This document shows, in pieces, positions 47,061 to 53,012 of a stretch of DNA of 53,012 bases. The notes below the pieces were generated by a model. That model ran no database searches, had not been told where the DNA came from, and saw only the letters and a program-made list of their open reading frames with translations. Numbering within the stretch: position 1 is the stretch's first letter; every line of letters starts with the position of its first letter. The translations under genes and the position numbers were made by a program. The DNA is from Necropsobacter rosorum (GTDB lineage: Bacteria > Pseudomonadota > Gammaproteobacteria > Enterobacterales > Pasteurellaceae): positions 1 to 53,012 of the forward strand of contig CCMQ01000024.1 of the NCBI GenBank assembly GCA_000751835.1, read 5' to 3'.

Positions 47061-48812
47061 ATGAACTGGCAAACGGAACTGAATAATAGTTTTTACTGGC
47101 TTGTCAGCGCACTGTTTTGGGTGGCGCTGTGTTTTTCGCTGACGGCGGTGATGTTGCGGCAAACGGATTTCGGCCGGAAATTCTGGTTAATCACGAAGCC
47201 TTGTTTAACCAAAAGCAATAGGCTGAAAACCTGCGGGCTAATTCTGATTTTATTTACCTTAATTTTGCTCGAAGTGCGTATCAGCGTGCTGAATACGTTT
47301 TTCTACAACGGGTTGTATAGTTCGCTGCAAAATAAACAGGCCGAGGCGTTTTGGTTTTTCGCCACCGTCAACGTTATGCTGGTGTTGGTTAAAATTATTC
47401 ACTCCATCGTAAATTATCTGATGCTACAGGTATTTGAAATTCGTTGGCTGGAAAAACTTAACGCGGACATGCTAGCGCGCTGGCTGGCCAATAAAAATTA
47501 TTATCGCCTGAAATATGTGAAGGAAATTCCCGATAATATTGATCAGCGTATTGAACAGGATGCGCGAGAATTTATTTCAAGTACCACCGAACTGGTGCGC
47601 GGGGCGATCAATTCTGTGGTCTCTACCATCGAATTTACCATTATTCTGTGGGGATTATCCGGTTTGCTGGTATTATTCGGGCTGGCGATTCCCAAAGGCG
47701 TGGTCTTTTTTATCTATGGTTTTATTCTTGCCGCGACCGCCCTGTCAGTCTGGATCGGCTACCCGTTGGTCAGACTGAATTTTAATAAAGAACATTTTAG
47801 CGGTAACTATCGTTATTCTCTGATTCGGGTACGCGATAATGCGGAAAGTATCGCATTTTACGAAGGCGAGCAAAAAGAGCGGTCGAATTTAAGCGAGAAA
47901 TTTAATACCGTTATTCAAAACCGCTGGGCAATTGTGCGTAAAATGCTGGGGTTGGACGGATTTAATACCGGCGTTACGCAGATTGCCATGATCCTGCCGT
48001 TAATGTTGCAGGCGCCGCGTTTTTTCGCCGGGCAGGTCACACTGGGCGATATGCACCAGACCGTGCAGTCATTCAATCGCCTGATGCGCGCGTTGTCCTT
48101 TTTTCGCCTGTTTTATGAAGAATTTACCCTGTATCAGGCGCGCTTAAACCGTCTTGCCGGTTTTATGCAAAAACTGGATGAGTTGGATAATACCCAAGTT
48201 CATCAGCCGATAGAATGCACAAACCGCGTTTCTCTGCGCCATTTCGGCATTCGCGATCAGGAAAATAACATTATTCTGGATAACATCAATATTGAGTTAA
48301 GCAACGGCGATGCGCTGCTGATTCAAGGCCCGTCCGGTGCCGGCAAAACCACCTTGCTAAAAGCCATTGCCGGCATTTATCCTTTCGCCACCGAGGGACA
48401 TGCCGAACGCCCCTGCGGCGCGGAAGCCTTATTTCTGCCACAACGGCCTTATATGCCGCAAGGCACGCTGCGCGAAGCGATTTGTTATCCGACAATTGAC
48501 ATTCACCATGCCGAATTGGAACAAGTGATGCGGGAATGCCGGTTAGAAAAATATCTCGGCGCATTGGATATTGAAAATGACTGGCAGGTTATTTTGTCTC
48601 CGGGAGAACTGCAACGGGTGGCATTTATCCGGATTTTATTAAGCAAACCGGATGTGGTGTTTTTAGACGAAACCACCTCGGCACTGGATGAGCCGACGGA
48701 AGAATTACTCTACGGCATGATCAGACACCGATTGCCTCAGATGATTATACTGAGTATCGGACATCGCTGTACCTTGCGGCAATTCCATAATAAACGGCTT
48801 TATTTATCATAA
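47061..48812 (+). CDS. SbmA/BacA-like ABC transporter, fused permease and ATPase (YddA family)
   Basis: A 583-residue protein: an SbmA/BacA-type six-helix membrane domain (about 1-340, with EIRWLEKLNADMLARWLANKNYY-like region near 135) joined to an ABC ATPase (about 390-583). Walker A is GPSGAGKTT, the Q-loop lies in LPQRPYMPQGT, the signature is LSPGELQR and Walker B is VVFLDETTSALDE. The signature has SPGE in place of SGGQ, normal in this subfamily. Relatives move peptides, cobalamin or long acyl molecules. The start MNWQTEL is used because an earlier GTG falls inside the terminator hairpin. It probably works with the receptor just upstream. Confidence 0.88.
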   Translation: MNWQTELNNSFYWLVSALFWVALCFSLTAVMLRQTDFGRKFWLITKPCLTKSNRLKTCGLILILFTLILLEVRISVLNTFFYNGLYSSLQNKQAEAFWFFATVNVMLVLVKIIHSIVNYLMLQVFEIRWLEKLNADMLARWLANKNYYRLKYVKEIPDNIDQRIEQDAREFISSTTELVRGAINSVVSTIEFTIILWGLSGLLVLFGLAIPKGVVFFIYGFILAATALSVWIGYPLVRLNFNKEHFSGNYRYSLIRVRDNAESIAFYEGEQKERSNLSEKFNTVIQNRWAIVRKMLGLDGFNTGVTQIAMILPLMLQAPRFFAGQVTLGDMHQTVQSFNRLMRALSFFRLFYEEFTLYQARLNRLAGFMQKLDELDNTQVHQPIECTNRVSLRHFGIRDQENNIILDNINIELSNGDALLIQGPSGAGKTTLLKAIAGIYPFATEGHAERPCGAEALFLPQRPYMPQGTLREAICYPTIDIHHAELEQVMRECRLEKYLGALDIENDWQVILSPGELQRVAFIRILLSKPDVVFLDETTSALDEPTEELLYGMIRHRLPQMIILSIGHRCTLRQFHNKRLYLS

Positions 48813-48831
48813 AACCGTCTATGTAAAAACA

Positions 48832-48861
48832 AAAAACGGTGAGAAATTTCTCACCGTTTTT
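48832..48861. terminator. Bidirectional terminator between the ABC gene and pykA
   Basis: A perfect 30-base palindrome, 15 bases per arm (AAAAACGGTGAGAAA and its complement), with T tracts on both strands, between convergent genes. Confidence 0.9.
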
Positions 48862-48878
48862 AGTTGAGAGCAAAAAGC

Positions 48879-50318
48879 TTATTCGACCACTAATGTACGG
48901 CAGGTATTGGTGCTGCCGCTCGCCAGCTCATCACCTTGCGTCAACAGAACCAGATCGCCGGTCACTAAGAATCCTTTGTTTTTTAACAACTGAATCGCTG
49001 CTTTCGCCCCTTCAACGGTACGGCTGACTTCTTCACTGAAAATCGGCGTGACTCCGCGATAAAGCGCACATAAATTTAATGTCGCTTCATTACGAGATAA
49101 CGCGAAGATCGGTAAACCGGAGCTGATACGCGACATTAATAGCGGTGTACGGCCGCTACTTGTCATGGTAATAATTGCCGCCACCCCTTTCATATGGTTT
49201 GCCGCAAACATCGCCGACATGGCAACGGACTCTTCAATGGTATCAAATTGTGCATCCATACGATGACGGGAAACATTGATACTCGGCATTTTTTCTGCCC
49301 CTAAACACACTTTCGCCATGGCGGCGACCGTTTCCGACGGATATTGGCCCGCCGCAGTTTCAGCAGAAAGCATAACGGCATCGGTTCCGTCCAGCACCGC
49401 ATTCGCAACGTCCATCACTTCCGCACGGGTCGGCATCGGATTGCTGATCATGGATTCCATCATTTGTGTCGCCGTAATCACCACACGGTTTAATTGACGT
49501 GAGCGACGGATTAATTTTTTCTGCACGCCGACTAATTCCGGATCACCGATTTCCACTCCTAAATCCCCGCGGGCAACCATAATTACATCGGAAGCCAGAA
49601 TAATATCATCCATTGCTTCACTGGTCGCCACCGCTTCGGCGCGTTCAACTTTCGCGACAATTTTCGCGTTAAGTCCGGCTTCTTTGGCCAATTGACGGGC
49701 GTAATTCAAATCGGCGCTGGAGCGCGGGAACGACACCGCTAAATAGTCCACGCCGATACGCGCGGCGGTAATAATATCCGCTTTATCTTTTTCGGTTAAG
49801 GCATCTGCCGATAAACCGCCGCCTAGCTTGTTGATCCCTTTATTATTGGATAAAGGACCGCCGACAGTCACTTCGGTAAAGACTTTCGCGCCCTCGGTGG
49901 ACAAGACTTTCAACTGCACGCGACCGTCATCCAATAACAGAATATCACCCGGAACAACATCCTGAGGTAGTGTTTTATAATCCAGACCGACCGCCTCTTG
50001 CGAACCTTCACCTTTCGGCAATTCGGCATCTAAAATAAATTTATCACCAATATTTAAGAAAATTTTACCATCTTTAAAAGTCGAAACACGGATTTTAGGC
50101 CCTTGCAAGTCGCCCAGAATAGCCACCGTTTTGCCTAATTTTTTTGCAATTTCACGCACACGCTGCGCACGACCGATGTGATCATCCGGCGTACCGTGTG
50201 AGAAATTCATACGAACAACGTTTGCACCGGCCGCAATAATTTTTTCCAGATTATTGCCACGGTCTGTTGAAGGCCCCATAGTACATACGATTTTCGTTCT
50301 TCTCAGTCTTCTAGACAT
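48879..50318 (-). CDS. pykA: Pyruvate kinase, type II
   Basis: Last step of glycolysis, phosphoenolpyruvate to pyruvate with ATP. The 479-residue length and start [18 protein letters not shown] match E. coli PykA (480) rather than PykF. Seen: MNFSHG with the K+/phosphate ligands, [20 protein letters not shown] with the catalytic Lys, [12 protein letters not shown] (Mg) and ATQMMESMI. No uptake signal. A hairpin and a CRP-like site lie in the upstream region. Confidence 0.96.
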   Translation of the reverse strand: MSRRLRRTKIVCTMGPSTDRGNNLEKIIAAGANVVRMNFSHGTPDDHIGRAQRVREIAKKLGKTVAILGDLQGPKIRVSTFKDGKIFLNIGDKFILDAELPKGEGSQEAVGLDYKTLPQDVVPGDILLLDDGRVQLKVLSTEGAKVFTEVTVGGPLSNNKGINKLGGGLSADALTEKDKADIITAARIGVDYLAVSFPRSSADLNYARQLAKEAGLNAKIVAKVERAEAVATSEAMDDIILASDVIMVARGDLGVEIGDPELVGVQKKLIRRSRQLNRVVITATQMMESMISNPMPTRAEVMDVANAVLDGTDAVMLSAETAAGQYPSETVAAMAKVCLGAEKMPSINVSRHRMDAQFDTIEESVAMSAMFAANHMKGVAAIITMTSSGRTPLLMSRISSGLPIFALSRNEATLNLCALYRGVTPIFSEEVSRTVEGAKAAIQLLKNKGFLVTGDLVLLTQGDELASGSTNTCRTLVVE

Positions 50319-50373
50319 TATTTACTCCGTCAATTATTACAATTAATTTAAAACATTCTTTTACCGACCGCAC

Positions 50374-50405
50374 AATACCCGCGACGGCGAAAAACTGCGG
50401 GTATT
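50374..50405. repeat. Inverted repeat in the pykA upstream region
   Basis: AATACCCGC and GCGGGTATT, perfect 9-bp arms, 14-base spacer, 56 bases before the pykA start. It could fold in the pykA leader RNA or be an operator. No T tract follows on the minus strand. Confidence 0.5.
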
Positions 50406-50422
50406 ATACGCTGAAAACAAAA

Positions 50423-50438
50423 TCAGATCGAGATCACA
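50423..50438. promoter_or_regulatory. CRP-like site upstream of pykA
   Basis: On the minus strand TGTGATCTCGATCTGA: one perfect half-site, the other TCTGA for TCACA; the inner bases (ATCT-GATC) also fit the consensus. It lies about 105 bases before pykA. Confidence 0.4.
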
Positions 50439-50514
50439 AATTATAAAAAAATCGTAAAGAAATTGAACAATTGGTTAATTTTATGACAAACAAATTCTAA
50501 ATCGGAAAAACGCC

Positions 50515-50543
50515 TTGTCTTAATGAAAAAAAGACTATATTAT
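50515..50543 (+). promoter_or_regulatory. Promoter of tRNA-Val
   Basis: TTGTCT (50515-50520), 17 bases, TATTAT (50538-50543). An uptake signal (50545-50553) lies over the expected transcription start. Confidence 0.55.
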
Positions 50544-50560
50544 TACCGCACTTTCGTAAG

Positions 50561-50637
50561 GCGACTATAGCTCAGTTGGTTAGAGCACCACCTTGACATG
50601 GTGGGGGTCACTGGTTCGAGTCCAGCTAGTCGCACCA
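50561..50637 (+). tRNA. tRNA-Val (GAC)
   Basis: A 77-base cloverleaf with encoded CCA. Acceptor stem GCGACTA / TAGTCGC, D arm AGCTCAGTTGGTTAGAGC, anticodon arm CCACC-TTGACAT-GGTGG with anticodon GAC, T arm CTGG-TTCGAGT-CCAG. Nearly identical in the D and anticodon arms to E. coli tRNA-Val(GAC). A single tRNA gene followed directly by a terminator. Confidence 0.97.
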
Positions 50638-50642
50638 TATTC

Positions 50643-50676
50643 AATCCCAAGTCAGTTGACTTGGGATTTTTCTTTT
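50643..50676 (+). terminator. Terminator of tRNA-Val
   Basis: AATCCCAAGTCA / TGACTTGGGATT, 12-bp stem with a 2-base spacer (loop opens further), followed by TTTCTTTTT. Confidence 0.9.
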
Positions 50677-50794
50677 TATTGTCAGAAATAAGCACAAAAC
50701 TGATCTGCTTTCAAAAAGCGGATGATATTCCGCGCAGAAAGAAAACAGATCAAAATAACACCGCACTTTTTTATTAATAAACCGCGCGCATAAT

Positions 50795-52375
50795 TTATTT
50801 CCCGCTGTCACCGTAATTGCCCAATACTCTTGCGCTCGGGTCATTAACATTACAGCCGTCCCAGTCTTTATTCGGCATCCAGAAGTCTTTAATCCAACGC
50901 GCTTGTCCCGGATAAAACCGTTCAAAAATATCGCGGTACAGCAATGATTCTTTGGTAAACGGCGTGGCATACGGGTATTTTTCTTTCGCCTGCATTAATT
51001 CATCATCGCTGTATTTATTTTCGGCAAAGGCTTTAAGATGATCGACCATAGAATGTCCCACGGCATCACTGAACGCGGCTTTTTCCCGATATAAAATGCT
51101 GTCCGGCAAATAGCCTAAGCCTGCAAACGCTTTGCGCAAGAGATATTTTCCCTTGTGATAGACATTCATCTTACGTTGCGGATTAATGCTCATTGCATAA
51201 TTGACAAAATCGATATCACTGAACGGCACGCGGGCTTCCAGAGAATGCGCCGCCAAGCAGCGATCCGCACGCAATACGTCATACATATAAAGTTCGCGGA
51301 TACGTTTCTGCGCTTCCTGCTGAAAAGCGGCCGCACTCGGCGCAAAATCGGTATATTTATAACCGAAAATCTCGTCGCTGACTTCACCGGTCAGCAACAC
51401 TTTTAAATCGGTGTTTTCTCGAATATATTGGCATACCAAATACATGCCGATACTGGCGCGAATCGTCGTAATATCCCAGGTTTCCAGATGCCAGATAACC
51501 TTTTCCAGACAGGTGATCACCTCATCTTTTGTCATGATGACTTCCGTATGCTCGGTGCCTAAAAAATCCGCCACTTCTTTAGCATACTTCAGATCGATAG
51601 GATCGGTATCCATACCGACGGCAAATGTTTTAATCGGCGTATCCGAATGTTTTTGCGCAATGGCACAAACCAACGATGAATCCAACCCGCCGCTGAGTAA
51701 AAACCCGAGCGGTGCGTCGGCACTCAGGCGCTTAATCACCGCAGCTTCCAGTTTCTCACGCAAATTCTGCGCGATGCTATCGACATCCTGCTCAACAATC
51801 GTTTTCGGATCGGCAATATCGTTGTAACAAACAAATTGACTGCCGTCATAATAATGACCGGGCGGGAAAGGCGCGATATCGCGACAAAACGGCAGCAAAG
51901 CTTTCGCTTCAGAAGAAAACGCAATGCCGCCAGTCTGTTGATCATAGCCGTAAAACATTGGGCGAATGCCGATAGGATCACGTCCGGCGTAAATCTTCCC
52001 GCGCTGCGTATCGACTAAAACCAGTGCGAATTCCGCATCCAGCATTTTCATCATCACGTCAATTCCAACCTGCTGATAAAGCGGAATCAATACTTCACAA
52101 TCGCTGCCGGAACGGAAATCATAGTCGTTTTCCAACAGTTGTTTCAGCTGCGGATAATTATAAATTTCGCCATTACAAATCAGCTCAATACCATCATGTT
52201 TGAAAGGTTGATTGCCATTATCCGTCAAATCCATAATAGATAAACGATGAAATCCCCAGACGCCGTTACTTTCAGACGCTAAATATTGATTATCCGGCCC
52301 GCGATGAAACAGCGTATCAAACCCGCGTTTAACATCTTCAGAATACGGCGCCGACGAAAAAACAAATCCACACAT
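50795..52375 (-). CDS. asnB: Asparagine synthase B (glutamine-hydrolysing)
   Basis: Makes asparagine from aspartate, ATP and glutamine. The 526-residue protein has the N-terminal glutaminase domain with Cys2 exposed after Met removal (MCGFVFS), RLSIMDL, NGEIYNY and SGSDCEV, and the synthetase domain with the pyrophosphate loop LSGGLDSS near 232. TGEVSDEIFGY and LEARVPFSD are also present. It is about 28 residues shorter than E. coli AsnB, mostly in loops and the C-terminus. No uptake signals inside. The upstream side faces an rRNA operon. Confidence 0.94.
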   Translation of the reverse strand: MCGFVFSSAPYSEDVKRGFDTLFHRGPDNQYLASESNGVWGFHRLSIMDLTDNGNQPFKHDGIELICNGEIYNYPQLKQLLENDYDFRSGSDCEVLIPLYQQVGIDVMMKMLDAEFALVLVDTQRGKIYAGRDPIGIRPMFYGYDQQTGGIAFSSEAKALLPFCRDIAPFPPGHYYDGSQFVCYNDIADPKTIVEQDVDSIAQNLREKLEAAVIKRLSADAPLGFLLSGGLDSSLVCAIAQKHSDTPIKTFAVGMDTDPIDLKYAKEVADFLGTEHTEVIMTKDEVITCLEKVIWHLETWDITTIRASIGMYLVCQYIRENTDLKVLLTGEVSDEIFGYKYTDFAPSAAAFQQEAQKRIRELYMYDVLRADRCLAAHSLEARVPFSDIDFVNYAMSINPQRKMNVYHKGKYLLRKAFAGLGYLPDSILYREKAAFSDAVGHSMVDHLKAFAENKYSDDELMQAKEKYPYATPFTKESLLYRDIFERFYPGQARWIKDFWMPNKDWDGCNVNDPSARVLGNYGDSGK

Positions 52376-52582
52376 ATTAAAAATCCTATCACTAAAACGA
52401 TGCAGCTAATTTTAATCTAAATTCAAACCAAGTCAATATTAATAAAATTTAATTTAAACAAAAGTCAATTTAAAAAGACAAAACACAAAAATAAGATAAT
52501 TATTTTGAATTTAATTTATAAAAACAAGATTTGAAATACTAGGTTTACTTGCATCACAGGATTAAAAACTCATCAAAAACCT
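52376..52582. other. AT-rich asnB upstream region
   Basis: About 200 very AT-rich bases with long T/A runs, probably holding the asnB promoter on the minus strand. No clear operator or RNA gene was seen. Confidence 0.45.
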
Positions 52583-52878
52583 ACCGCACTTTATCCTCTT
52601 TGTCTCCGGTTAATCTAAAAGTGCGGTGATTTTTTTGTCTGTTTTTTGTGGTTTGGTTGTGTTGAGTTTGGTTTATATTTTGATTTGTTTAGAAAAAAAA
52701 ATTCTCTCAACACCCACCGCACTTTACCCCCGTTATCTTTGATTAACCTAAAAGTGCGGTGACTTTTTTACCTGTTTTTTTATTGTTGTCTGGTAGTTGT
52801 GTTGAGTTGGATTGGGTTGAGTTTATGTTTTGACTTTTTTACTTGATTCACCGCCGGCCGAAACAGCAAAAGTGCGGT
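52583..52878. repeat. 133-bp tandem repeat built on inverted uptake signals
   Basis: Two degenerate tandem units and a partial third. Inverted uptake-signal pairs lie at 52583/52619 and 52716/52752, each exactly 133 bases apart; a lone fifth copy is at 52870. Each pair forms a hairpin followed by T runs, and each unit then holds a GT-rich stretch containing GTTGTGTTGAG. The array lies just after the 5S terminator, reading in the rRNA direction. Confidence 0.75.
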
Positions 52879-52903
52879 GATTTTTTGCCGGTTTTCCCCA
52901 AAA

Positions 52904-52934
52904 ACAAAAAAACCACCTGCCCTCGGCAAGTGGT
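52904..52934 (-). terminator. rRNA operon terminator after 5S
   Basis: On the minus strand ACCACTTGCC / GGCAGGTGGT (10 bp, one G-T pair), loop GAG, then TTTTTTT. It lies about 15 bases after the 5S 3' end. Confidence 0.9.
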
Positions 52935-52948
52935 CTCTTCTCTGATTA

Positions 52949-53012
52949 AAACCCGGCGGTGTCCTACTCTCACATGGGGAAACCCCACACTACCATCGGC
53001 GTTACAGCGTTT
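52949..53012 (-). rRNA. rrf: 5S ribosomal RNA, 3' part
   Basis: The last 64 bases, read on the minus strand, give AACGCCGATGGTAGTGTGG, then TTTCCCCATGTGAGAGTAGG and the closing CCGCCGGG, colinear with the 3' half of E. coli 5S rRNA. The 5' half and the rest of the operon (23S, 16S) lie beyond the window. The 3' end is approximate. Confidence 0.93.

Overview
The window is chromosomal DNA from a member of the Pasteurellaceae. By eye I count about 45 copies of the 9-bp Haemophilus-type DNA uptake signal AAGTGCGGT / ACCGCACTT. Several gene orders (moaACDE, xseB-ispA-dxs, yoaA-tsaB-slp-fadD-rnd, ribE next to norM) agree with what I remember of Haemophilus influenzae. Genus is uncertain; a Basfia/Mannheimia succiniciproducens- or Actinobacillus succinogenes-like organism would fit. 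The left edge lies inside a tetranucleotide repeat and the right edge inside a 5S rRNA gene. Both are typical contig break points, so this may be one whole draft contig.

Layout. 1-4987: a single-chain (type ISP-like) restriction-modification enzyme with a TCAG repeat near its 5' end, so probably phase variable. It has no uptake signals and its recognition region is AT-rich. 5071-8238: periplasmic asparaginase, purE behind a PurR box, and metY. 8316-10547: moaA-C-D-E molybdopterin operon behind a molybdenum-cofactor riboswitch. 10944-14234: a YvcK-like protein, an MmcQ/YjbR-like protein and thiI. 14519-17607: xseB-ispA-dxs, leading to the isoprenoid precursors. 17857-19122: infC-rpmI-rplT; infC starts with AUU.

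19387-25362 is the most unusual accessory block. It holds a sodium:solute symporter, a cytoplasmic Cys-type sulfatase, a Crp/Fnr-family regulator, an anaerobic sulfatase-maturing radical SAM enzyme and a divergent TauE/SafE exporter. The divergent promoter region has a perfect CRP core site flanked by two TATGA-N6-TCATA palindromes. The regulator's recognition helix differs from CRP at just the residue that would read the changed base, so these are good candidates for its own operators. I infer uptake and desulfation of an unknown sulfate ester.

25467-28035: alanine dehydrogenase and an SNF-type transporter behind a CRP site. 28308-31075: thrS, with a leader hairpin imitating the tRNA-Thr anticodon arm, and grxB. 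31241-33503: a fructosamine-kinase-like protein whose catalytic Asp is Asn, a HAD phosphatase, and thiE behind a TPP riboswitch. 33833-40626: a lipoprotein and the rnd-fadD-slp-tsaB-yoaA cluster. 40744-44721: hexose-6-P mutarotase, AEC permease, riboflavin synthase, NorM. 44842-48812: a TonB-dependent receptor with an SbmA/YddA-like ABC protein. 48879-53012: pykA, tRNA-Val(GAC), asnB, a 133-bp tandem repeat built on inverted uptake signals, and the 3' part of a 5S rRNA gene.

No insertion sequence, prophage, integrase or CRISPR array was seen.
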